NCBI GenBank assembly: GCA_951799405.1
Contig: OX637339.1
Location: forward strand, 16,368,001-16,432,000
From: Agapetus fuscipes
Taxonomy: Eukaryota > Arthropoda > Insecta > Trichoptera > Glossosomatidae
Direction of reading: 5' to 3'
DNA length: 64,000 nucleotides
Shown: in pieces, positions 55,680 through 64,000 of the stretch
Layout: each line of letters starts with the position of its first letter
How positions within the stretch are numbered: position 1 is the first letter of the stretch
Made by a program: the position numbers and the translations under genes
The notes under the pieces: generated by a model
Seen by the model: only the letters and a program-made list of their open reading frames with translations
What the model was told of the DNA's origin: nothing
Database searches by the model: none

Positions 55680-56166
55680 ACATGATAAGAGAGCGCCGTT
55701 TTTGTGTGTGTCACACCTCAAGGGCCCTCTCATATCACGGATAAGACTTTTTGAAAAGGTGCGTCTTGAGAGCTCCGCGAAATATGCCCATAGATTTGGA
55801 GTTCTTCACTCCGGGTGGCAGTCTGTTCCACTCCACCGGACCCGCAACACAGAAAGCACGGTCTCCAAAATTTGTACGGATCTGACGGTGCGGCTGAACC
55901 AAATTGATTGCACCATCGCCCGCAGATCTGAGTGTCTACCTCCTCACACCCATCTCAACAGGCGAAATCATGTCAGTCAGATAAGGTGGAGCCACGCCAT
56001 TGATGGCTTTATATACCATCAGACAAACACGGTAGACCACCCTCTCCGGGAAGCGAAGCCAGTGTAGTTTTTTTAACAGCGGAGTGATGTGAGCGAATTT
56101 GGATATCCCGAATATAAGCCTTGCTGCTGAAGTTAACACAGATTGAATGCTTCTATGGCTGCTCAC
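55680..56166 (-). pseudogene. LINE-L (L2/CR1-like) C-terminal fragment
   Basis: The minus frame encodes HRSIQSVLTSAARLIF, SKFAHITPLLKKLHWLRFP, VYKAINGVAPPYLTDMI, then, after a frame change, NFGDRAFCVAGPVEWNRLPP and FRGALKTHLFKK. These are the C-terminal motifs of L2/CR1 proteins. The 3' untranslated tail (agagggcccttgaggtgtga, cacacacaaaaacggcgctc) matches the tail of SINE2. Confidence 0.72.
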
Positions 56167-56615
56167 TTAATAACATATCATCACGTTCTTTAGCGTGATG
56201 AGGATGTAATGTAATGTTGAAGAAGCTTTTGAAGAAAGTGTCAAGTTGTTGTAATGTTTTTTCGCGTCACGTTCCTACTGCAACACATGCAGCTCCGCCT
56301 TAAGATTTTGCGTCAATTTCCGATGATAATATTATGTGCGGGCACAGACAACCGCATGAAACACGCCGAGTCATGGCTTCACAACACATTTTTCCGCCAT
56401 TGCACGGAAAAAATAACGTTGGCAATTGTGTAAGCCAGAGTGTGTACCTACGTACTGGCTTTATGCTAAAAAGCATGGCTTGCTAGCAAGAGTAGTATTG
56501 TGACAACTTCCATAGACACCTCATTGGCTGCCGACACCATGAATTTCAATTCATCAAAAATGTTACTAGTATTACATTAATCTTTAACTATTATAGCAAA
56601 TGAAGAATTACTTAC
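56167..56615. other. Unannotated region
   Basis: Nothing recognised; somewhat richer in CG than neighbours. Confidence 0.35.
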
Positions 56616-56619
56616 TCGA

Positions 56620-57110
56620 ATTATAGGTTGGCATGAAAGTGACCACCCAAACTGTAAAAAAATGGTTCACTTTGCCGATGTCACCCCTGTTTAGGGAAAG
56701 TCGGCGAAAGTTGCGTTTCGGCGTTTATTTCAAAGCCACAATATAAATACCAGCAAGGTTTACTCGGCCGTCACAAAAAGTGAGTTCAATCTTCCTCGGA
56801 AGCTGGGTAACCCCCACTTCAACTGAAGCGGTTGGCGTAAGGCCGGCCTTCTTACCTGTAAAAATAAATATGTTCCACTTGCCACATGCGAAACCCTTCT
56901 GGAATAACGCGGCAGGAAGTTGCACTATATGCGTAGCTTAGTTGCGTTTGCGTTTGCTGCGTTAAAAAATTCATAAACCTTTACCAAAGACCGTTCACCA
57001 AATGGCCAACGAGCAACTGGGTCTTTTTTGAAAATTGTAGCTTTCTATAGCGACGACCAAGCTCGCAGAGGGCTCACACAAAAACATAGCTCACCAAATA
57101 AATCGTCCTC
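56620..57110 (+). repeat. LINE-A, SINE1 and SINE2 pieces in series
   Basis: LINE-A start (56620-56714, cut after ggcgaaagttgcg), SINE1 without head (56715-56955), SINE2 middle and tail (56960-57110). Confidence 0.6.
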
Positions 57111-57112
57111 AT

Positions 57113-57544
57113 ATCGACGTTTAAAAGGCAGTAGGGCATAAGCGACATAAACTAAATTATTCAGGAGAGCCGTTTAAAATTTGAGATTGCAGGAAAATGG
57201 CATAACTTTTTTATTTTTTATCATATCGTTAAAATCAAAACAGCTATAGAAATAAAAAAAGTAAAGGCATTTATTGGCAGTCCTATTAATGTGGTTTTAC
57301 GATTTTTTTATGTCACAAGCGCCTTTAGGACAAAAAACGTCCAAAATCTTGTCGGTTACACCAAAACCATACTTTGAAAACTTAGTTGTTTGCTTGGGCA
57401 TAAACAACACAAAAATCATCGTAGAGCTATGGGAGTTGGCGCATTAGAAAGAGCGGAAAATTTGAAGTAGGATAGCATTCATAACTCATTTTTGACCAAA
57501 ATGTCGCTTATTTGCCCTAGGTACTGCCTTTTAAACGTCGATAT
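57113..57544. mobile_element. MITE D, copy 2, uninterrupted
   Basis: Inverted ends atcgacgtttaaaaggcag and complement; flanked by at-rich bases, possibly atat. About 430 bp, no coding capacity. Confidence 0.75.
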
Positions 57545-57552
57545 TATTATTA

Positions 57553-57765
57553 TTACAGATTGTTGAAGTGCCCTTCAGCGCAAGTGGGCAACAGTGACAG
57601 TGCCAGCTTGGAGCCGAGCACCGGATGTGCCGGGGTCGCAGGTCCCTGCCCGGGTCAAGATGGCGACTTCCGGCGGGATTCCATTTTCCATAAACATTAC
57701 CTGCAACTGCTGAAGCGGCGGCAGTGTGGACTGTGGAGGAGCGGGAAGGGCTGACCCGAAGGAGC
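57553..57765. other. GC-rich island, possible exon
   Basis: Much richer in GC than its surroundings. Plus-strand frame includes DFRRDSIFHKHYLQLLKRRQ and is open for 64 codons; the minus strand has cagttgcag|GTAATG, a donor-like site. I cannot choose a strand or family. LINE-A inserted at its right edge, so the GC-rich unit continues at 58511. Confidence 0.3.
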
Positions 57766-58510
57766 TAATCTAATCTAATCTAATCTAAGCTGCAAAGATA
57801 TATATCATTTAAGTTTTATATTAAATGCATTCCCACAAGCAGATATGTATAATTTCGCGCTAACACATGCCGCATGTGGACCTACAATATAAAAACCCAA
57901 TCTCAAATGAACATAAGCCTTGCAACTCTTGCCGTCCTTCCCTGAAACAGAGGTGACATTGGCAAAGTGAACCAATTTTACATTATGGGTGGTCAGCCGC
58001 ATAACAACCTATAAGTCAAGGAACATACATGACAAATTACATTTTTTTAAAAACAATAAATCACAATATATACATGGACATAAAAACTAAATCATAAAAC
58101 CAATTTTACTTTAACAAACCTCAGCCGCCAACATCACAGATCAACCGCCATTTCTTTCTATCCTTACATACTTCTTTCATTTCCTCCAGAGTCATAACCT
58201 TCTTCATACAAGCTCTTCTTTTATTATGACTCTGGATATTCCATTCATTCGCAATTTCGGATATTTGGTCCATCCATACCTTTCTCGGTCTTCCTCTACC
58301 ACGACATCCATCTATTCTACCAACATATACTTTCTTCGTCAGTCTTTCCTCATTCATTCTCTCCATATGCCCAAACCATCTTAACAAACTTCTTTTAATC
58401 TTCACTTTCACACTTTCTCTTGCACCACATTCTTCTCTTACAAAATCATTCCTCACCCTGTCACTCCGTTTTTTCCCAATCATACTTCTTAGAAAGTCCA
58501 TTTCAACAGT
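57766..58510 (-). mobile_element. LINE-A 745-bp 5'-truncated insertion with 12-bp target duplications
   Basis: acccgaaggagc stands at 57754-57765 and 58511-58522. The minus strand carries coding sequence (58501-58121), stop, about 130 bp, the abundant 3' repeat, and (TTAGA)n. Long target duplications and 5' truncation are the signature of target-primed reverse transcription. This copy defines LINE-A. Confidence 0.88.
58121..58501 (-). CDS. LINE-A ORF2 C-terminal 126 codons
   Basis: An open frame with RSMIGKKRSDRVRNDFV, LLRWFGHMERMNEERL, CRGRGRPRKVWMDQISEIAN, then MTLEEMKEVCKDRKKW and ICDVGG before the stop. The R-W-F-G-H-x-x-R-M and G-R-x-R-G-R-P-x-x-x-W motifs are common after the thumb of RTE-like and related non-LTR proteins. 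The catalytic RT is cut off by truncation. Other remnants: 24871-25245, 33830-34140, 50925-51110, and the inverted inserts at 45005 and 59415. Confidence 0.72.
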   Translation of the reverse strand: MDFLRSMIGKKRSDRVRNDFVREECGARESVKVKIKRSLLRWFGHMERMNEERLTKKVYVGRIDGCRGRGRPRKVWMDQISEIANEWNIQSHNKRRACMKKVMTLEEMKEVCKDRKKWRLICDVGG

Positions 58511-58587
58511 ACCCGAAGGAGCGCGGGAGAATTTAAATATTTTTTATTATTCCTACTTATTTAACTTTTGTCATTTTGTGTATATCC

Positions 58588-58835
58588 TTGATTTAAAGGT
58601 TGGTATGCGGCTGATCACCCATGCTGTAAAAATGGTTCACTTTGCCAAAGTCACCCCTGTTTCAGGGAAGGACGGCAAGAGTTGCAGGGTGTATGACCAT
58701 TTGAGATTTGGTTTTTATGTTGTAGGTTCACATTCGGCATGTGCAAGCGCGAACTTGTACGTGTCTGCTTGTGAGAATGCATATACATAATGTGAATCTC
58801 CAATGTAACATATCTTTGCAACTTAGATTGTCATC
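58588..58835 (+). repeat. LINE-A 3' end
   Basis: ttgatttaaaggttggtatg to catatctttgcaacttagat; belongs to the subgroup with gtgtatgaccatttgagatt. Confidence 0.72.
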
Positions 58836-58844
58836 GTTTATTGT

Positions 58845-59150
58845 CCGGTAGATGGCTCAGTTGGTAGAGTGCTTGCATTCCATGCCGTGAGCTCGGGTTC
58901 TGATTTCCCGTTTCGGTGTTTATTTCAAATCCCAAAATAAAATACCGGCAAGATATACTCAGCTTTCACAAGAAATTTACTAACAGCCCCCTCGGGAGCT
59001 GAGAAACCCCCTCTTCAAGTGAAATGGTTGGCGTTAGGCCGGCCCCCTTACCTGTAAAATAAATAGGATCAACCAGCCACATGCAAACCCTTTGGGGATA
59101 ACGCGGCAAGAAGTTACACTATATGTGTAGCTGAGTTACCAATTGCGTTT
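58845..59150 (+). repeat. SINE1, near full length
   Basis: ccggtagatggctcagttgg, gctcgggttctgatttcccg (short deletion after the B box), 3' end acactatatgtgtagctgag. Confidence 0.75.
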
Positions 59151-59154
59151 ACGT

Positions 59155-59650
59155 ATGTCATTCCTTGACTTATACGTTGGTATGAGGCTGACCACGCATG
59201 CTGTATCTAGAGTATATATCCTGAGTATTTTAAAATTCAATGGTGCTTCACGTGAATTTAGGTAAATAGGCTGACCACCCATACTGCACAAAATGGTTCA
59301 CTTTGCCAATGTCACCTCCGTTTCAGGGAAGTTCGACAAAAGTTGCAGGGTACCTATGTACATATTCACTTAAGATTAGGTTTTTATAGTCCGCATGTGG
59401 AAGCGCGAACTTAAACGTGTCTGTAACTGTAACTCTTTCGCCATTCCGCTAGGGGTGGCCAGAACCTCTGCAGAGTTGCCTCCATTTTTTCCTATCCTGA
59501 AATACCAATTCAATTCCTTCATATCCATCACCTTTTTCATGCATTTTCTTCTTTTACGCTCACTTTGTATATCCCATCATTTGACAATCTCCTCCTTATG
59601 GGAATGCATTTAATATGAATCTTAAATATAATATACCTTTGCAATAGATC
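59155..59650 (+). repeat. LINE-A pieces with inverted LINE insert
   Basis: A start-only piece (59155-59210), then a copy from 59265 broken at 59415-59600 by the same kind of insert as at 45005 (gccattccgctaggggtggc). Confidence 0.6.
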
Positions 59651-59999
59651 TTTTTACCGGACTGCTATTATCACAGAAAAAAAATATTGAAAATAAAATG
59701 AGAATTTGTAGAGATTCTAACTGTTACATTGGTTTTGATGTCTCTTCATGCTAAATTTTATTTAAATCGACATAGGAAACTGACAGTTTTTTTTCGGCGA
59801 CTGAAGTTCGATCTAGTCGTGAACTTTCCGTCTGCTCCGCGCACCTTGGACGCGCGTATCGCGTATTAACTTGCGTTTCGAGTATTAATTTGGTGTTTCT
59901 AGTAGAGATGCGACGAACATAGGCTCAACCGAATACAAATATTCTGCAGAATGATTCGGTGCATTTTCCCGCAATAAACAGCTTTATACAGGTCATTTC

Positions 60000-60385
60000 T
60001 AATCTAAGTTGCAGAGATATATATTATTTGAGATTCATATTAAATGCATTCGCACAAGCAGACATGCTCAAACCCTCCTTGTACCCGTCCTGTATGTATG
60101 TGTCAGAAGGACCCACAGCACATGGACGCTCATGCAAAGCTATATATTTTCTCAAGTGGCGAAAGGCCTTCCCGTGAAGTGAAAGCAACGGCACGACAAA
60201 ACAAGAACCTCTAGGTCAGAGGCGTGGCCATGACTTTGTATAAGTTCGCGCTATAACACATGTCGCATGTGGACCTACAATATAAAAACCCAATCTCAAA
60301 TGAATATAAGCCCTGCAACTCTTGCCGACCTTCCCTGAAACAGGGGTGAAATAACTCAAACCAACCAATAAGTGAAGGAAAATTT
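60000..60385 (-). repeat. LINE-A 3' end split by repeat B
   Basis: Left piece to gcacaagcagacatg, right piece from tgtataagttcgcgc; these join perfectly in other copies. Repeat B occupies 60067-60238. Confidence 0.68.
60067..60238 (+). mobile_element. Repeat B, delimited by insertion into LINE-A
   Basis: About 170 bp (ctcaaaccctccttgtaccc to gcgtggccatgactt). Two to three shared bases at the edges; no clear inverted ends. Two other copies are in the window. Confidence 0.6.
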
Positions 60386-60437
60386 AATCTAAGCTGATCT
60401 AAGTTGCAATGATTTATTCACATTTCAATTTTCAGCT

Positions 60438-60560
60438 GTTTTTTTTAAGGAATCCTGTGCGGGAGGCTCCCCAACTCTTGAAAGTCTTGGGGGTTTATGT
60501 CACCCTGGAAGGGTGCCGCAGAGGTGTTGCTTGAGTTGTTGCTTCTGTCATTTCGGAGAA
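60438..60560 (-). repeat. LINE-R 3' end
   Basis: T-run, aaggaatcctgtgcgggagg, caccctggaagggtgccgca, tgttgcttgagttgttgc: the complement of 33060-33170. Confidence 0.68.
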
Positions 60561-62090
60561 ATATTTAACCGAGGTCCTCACCAGAATTAAGCAATCAAAT
60601 TTGGTGTGTCAATAAAATATTGTTATGTAAATATTAGAATAGGTATTAGTTATAGTTATAGGAATTCTGTATTATATTGTGTTGGTAGGAATCATTGAAT
60701 AAAAATACTTGAAGCATCGAGAAATAATGATTACTACGCCTTTCTGGAACTGTATAGCGAATATAGATCTAGATTGTACTGTTTTGAAGAGTATAAGAAG
60801 GGTGCGAGTTGCTTGCAGAGCCAGTATCCTACGAGCTTTACAACTACATACATTGAACCAAAACCAGTGAACAGAAACCAAGTGTAATGGAATAGTCGAG
60901 ACTACCTTTGTGAGAATAAATTATTAAAAGTGTAAAAATAAACAACTGTATAAGAAGACCAGTATTTTTAATTGAAAGACTTTTGAACCCTTAATTCGTA
61001 ACAATATTGATTGGAGGTTGGTGCAACAGAATGTTTCTTTGTAACTTAGATTATAGATGGATTATACCTCATTCGAATAGTCGACCGAATATTCGGCGCA
61101 TCTCTAGTTCCAAGAAGTTATTCACATTTTGTAAATTTCAATATGAAATGAGCTGGAAATTCAAATAATACACGTATGTGTTTGTAAGGGCAGGGCACCG
61201 GGACTTTTTTTTACAGTTAACCTATAATATTATCGCTAGAAAATAACAAGCAATAACTTAAGATATCTTTGGACTAGAAATTATACATATTTTCAAGAAA
61301 AAATATATTATTTTTCTGTTTCAACCTACTTACGAAAATAGTCTTAGTAAGAAAGAGAACAAAGATCTTCACAGTTGTATTACCATGTGTAAAAAAAACT
61401 CGGGCGAATGTAAAAATGTTTCTAGAAAGGTGGCAGCATTGCCGCGGGCGTACTATGTCCGAACCAGTCCGAATATAGACGCATGCGGTTTAAATCTTGT
61501 GATCGATAAAATTGACGAAATTAAAGGAAAACAACATTATTTTAAGACATTATGGTATGTGTTGTAATTGGGTGTCAAAACACAAAATAGATAAAGCAAG
61601 AAAACATAAAATTTGACACGTTTTGTATGACTACACAAATGCAACGTTTGACAGGACTGAGACAAAATATGTGGGCTATAGTATGTGTCAATGCAGTAAG
61701 TTAGTTTCTGCTCCTCTATGTTATTACTCAATGGTTACAACAAAAAATATTATGTACGTAGTAGGTACATATTTGAGTCGTATAGAACCAAACACGGCAA
61801 TCTAAGATATGTTATAAAGTTAGATAAATGTATGTTAATGGTGAGAAAATCATTTGCTGCGTTTCTATGTATGAATCTCAGTTTTAAGAAAAATCTACAT
61901 TGCCGTTTTTAGTTCTGTATCTGCGACTCATTTTCTTTGAGATAACAATTTCATATGGCACGACAAATGGTGAGTTAGGTACATATTTCTATTAAGAAGA
62001 ACGCACCCTGTATTTTTTTTCTGCTTCATAGGTCATACACTAATCTAATCTTATATTATTTAGATTTTGGGCAGTAACTTTGTGAAAGCA
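60561..62090. other. Unannotated region
   Basis: No gene recognised. Short open frames at 61385-61912 have no features I can name. Two scraps of LINE-A tail (near 61035 and 62040). Confidence 0.4.
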
Positions 62091-62154
62091 CATTTTAATT
62101 AATTAAAATACTTTTTTAACTTTGTTACAATTCACTTGAGTTTTATTTTTTAAA

Positions 62155-62197
62155 AAACACAACCAGTTTCGGGAGAAGCAGTACCTCCCATCTTCAA
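62155..62197 (-). ncRNA. Hammerhead-like core, left arm, damaged
   Basis: Same stem II and GAAAC as the right arm, but the first box is TTGAAGA and stem I does not pair. Probably inactive. Confidence 0.45.
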
Positions 62198-62394
62198 AAT
62201 CTTCTTGAAAATCTAGAAATCCAAAAAAATATTAATTCTGAAAATAACCTCTTAAATAATATCCTCTTTCCCAACACTTCGCCATTACTTTCTTTGTTTC
62301 CAATTAAACCCCGCCCCCCACTTACCCCCACCAGTACCACAAATTAAATCCTTGCTTAATTTGGTAATTTTGTATTTTATGTTAGTTGATATTT

Positions 62395-62439
62395 ACACCT
62401 GAAGATGGGAGGTACTGCTTCTCCCGAAACTGGTTGTGT
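62395..62439 (+). ncRNA. Hammerhead ribozyme candidate, complete core
   Basis: Stem I ACAC (62395-62398) with GTGT (62436-62439); CTGAAGA (62399-62405); stem II GGGAG (62407-62411) with CTCCC (62421-62425); GAAAC (62426-62430); minimal stem III AC with GT (62433-62434) over a 2-nt loop; cleavage expected after T62435 (GTT). All conserved core positions fit. Very short stem III is known from Penelope-like and retrozyme hammerheads, which may act as dimers. Confidence 0.65.
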
Positions 62440-62494
62440 TTTTTAAAAAATAAAACTCAAGTGAATTGTAACAAAGTTAAAAAAGTATTTTAAT

Positions 62495-62665
62495 TAATCT
62501 AATCTTAAGTTGCAAAGATATGTTACATTGGAGATTCACATTACATGCATTCTCACAACCAGACACGTACAAGTTCGCGCTTGCGCATGCCTCATGTGAA
62601 CCTACAACATAAAAACCAAATCCCAAATGGACATACACCCTGCAACTCTTGCCGTCCTTCCCTGT
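62495..62665 (-). repeat. LINE-A 3' end, cut
   Basis: aatctaatcttaagttgc to cttgccgtccttccctg, followed by unrelated sequence. Confidence 0.65.
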
Positions 62666-62875
62666 AACACTCATATTTCAAATTTATTTTTTCAGGAAAA
62701 AAGACCGATTTAAAACACTGTGAGTTGGATTATGGAAATTTGAAAAAGGCACTAAATACCACGAATAGTAAACGATAGTTTGTAACGAAATGTATGGAGA
62801 AGAGAGCGTTGTGCGTGTTGCATATAAAAGTTCATATATTGATGATTTAATTATTTTAAATAATTTAAACAAATG

Positions 62876-63160
62876 TCCGGTCGATAGCTCAGTTGGTAGA
62901 ATTCTTGTGTTCCATGCCGAGAGTTCGAGTTCGATTCCCAACCATGGCGTGAGAAATTATTTCTCGTTTCGGTGTTTATTACCGGCAAGGTTTACTCAGC
63001 CTTCACAAGAAATGAGTAACAGCCTCTCGAGAGCTGTGAAACCCACTCTTCAACTTGAGTGGTTGACGTAAGGCCGGCCCCCTTACCTGGAAAAATAAAT
63101 AGGTTCCACTCGCCACATGATACCACCTCGGGGATAACGCGAAAAGAAGTAACAATATGC
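62876..63160 (+). repeat. SINE1, near full length
   Basis: cggtcgatagctcagttgg, gagttcgattcccaaccatg, ends aacgcgaaaagaagtaac. Confidence 0.72.
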
Positions 63161-63179
63161 TTTTCTTTATTTCAGTACT

Positions 63180-63360
63180 AATAATTTTTGTTTTTACTTT
63201 CGTTACTTGACTGATACGTTAGTATGAGGCTGATCACCCATACTGTTTGGATTGGTTCACTTCAGCCTAAGCCGCATATGTTTTAGGTGACGTCGGCAAG
63301 AGTTGCAGGGATTATGTTCATTTGAGATTCGGGTTTATATTTTGCAAGTACACATAGCGG
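63180..63360 (+). repeat. LINE-A 3' part, truncated
   Basis: gttacttgactgatacgtta to gtttatattttgcaagtaca, then cut. Confidence 0.55.
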
Positions 63361-63484
63361 ATATCGACACCTTATGGGTAAAACTTAATAAGTCGCATAA
63401 AAAGCTAAAATGGGTAAAATGCCCCTTTTTTATTTTCCACAAACGAAAACGTTTTATATACACAAATGTAATTAATTGCTTGTA

Positions 63485-63740
63485 TTCCTTGGCTTATAGG
63501 TTGGTATGAGGCTGACCACCCATAATGTAAAAAATGGTTCACTTTGCCAATGTCACCCCTGTTTCAGGGAAGGTCGGCAAGAGTTGCAGGGCTTAGGCTC
63601 ATTTGAGATCGGGTCTTTTATATTGTAGGTCCACATGCGGCATGTGTGAGCGCGAAATTAAGCGTGTCTGCTTGTGGGAAAGCATTTAATATTAATTTCA
63701 AATGATACATATCTTTGCAACTTAGATTAGATTAGATTAG
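63485..63740 (+). repeat. LINE-A 3' end, well preserved
   Basis: ccttggcttataggttggta to (GATTA)3. A good consensus member. Confidence 0.78.
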
Positions 63741-63789
63741 ATAATATGGGAATAATATAGCTTAGAAGTTTTTCATATTTAATATGAAT

Positions 63790-64000
63790 CTATAATCTAT
63801 AATCTAAGCTGCAAGGATATGTAAGCATTTAAGGCTCATATGAAATGCATGCCTACAGACAGGCACATGAAGGTTCGCGCCTACACATTCTACATGTGTG
63901 CATACAAATAAAGAAAACCTCACATGGACATAAACCTTGCAACTCCTGCCGCCGTTCCCTGAACCGGGGTGGCATTGGCAAAAGTGAACCGATTTTTACA
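63790..64000 (-). repeat. LINE-A subfamily 3' end, runs off the window
   Basis: ctataatctaagctgcaagg to gaaccgatttttaca; nearly the same as 42625-42850. Confidence 0.72.

Larger units (their letters stand above)
62095..62499. mobile_element. Palindromic element with hammerhead ribozymes in both arms
   Basis: About 100-bp inverted arms: left 62097-62197, right 62399-62499 (aagatgggaggtactgcttc, gaaactggttgtg, aaataaaactcaagtgaatt). The right arm holds a complete hammerhead core. The interior between the arms, in one plus-strand frame, is open for some 55 codons (NSENNLLNNILFPN then Pro-rich) and may be the remnant of an ORF. Confidence 0.68.

Overview
The window is eukaryotic and most likely from an insect; Lepidoptera is my guess (inference). 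The reasons are a split golgin gene with introns up to 9.2 kb, AT-rich non-coding DNA, tRNA- and 5S-derived SINEs, several non-LTR (LINE) families, an LTR retrotransposon and many MITEs. There are no operons or bacterial signals.

The one host gene I can support well is on the minus strand, in seven exons between 22581 and 6455. It encodes the C-terminal 1409 residues of a GMAP-210/TRIP11-type golgin (Gmap of flies): a long coiled coil, a conserved block, a GRAB-like Arf-binding segment and a low-complexity tail ending at a stop. Every junction is AG/GT and every phase agrees. The 5' end of the gene was not found, so DNA above 22581 may be a long first intron or intergenic.

Almost everything else is mobile DNA. 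(1) LINE-A, a non-LTR element with a GRGRPRK motif near its C-terminus and a (TTAGA)n tail, is present in dozens of 5'-truncated copies on both strands. (2) SINE1 is tRNA-derived. SINE2 and SINE2b share a tRNA-derived head but carry two different tails, each also found at the 3' end of a LINE remnant in this window. (3) A 5.0-kb Ty3/gypsy element (26584-31616, minus) has LTRs with no difference I could see and sits inside a SINE1 that sits inside an older repeat. (4) A 541-codon non-LTR reverse transcriptase (38443-40068) lies between inverted repeats. (5) A 1.45-kb P-superfamily-like element (2928-4377) has 30-bp terminal inverted repeats, 8-bp target duplications and a THAP-domain exon. (6) Several MITE and foldback families are present, one with 4-bp target duplications.

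The most unusual theme is a set of short palindromic elements whose arms carry hammerhead-ribozyme-like cores (CTGANGA, stem II, GAAAC). The clearest is at 62395-62439. Others lie near 5600, 11500, 12930 and 34850, and degenerate versions flank the reverse transcriptase at 38.3-40.2 kb. This layout resembles Penelope-like elements and retrozymes, but no Penelope reverse transcriptase is visible here.

Layout: 0-6 kb intergenic with P-like and ribozyme-type elements; 6.4-22.6 kb golgin exons with repeat-filled introns; 22.6-36 kb nested repeats and the gypsy element; 36-42 kb foldbacks, the LINE and the 5S-SINE chimera; 42-64 kb dense LINE-A, SINE and MITE mosaic with no convincing host gene.
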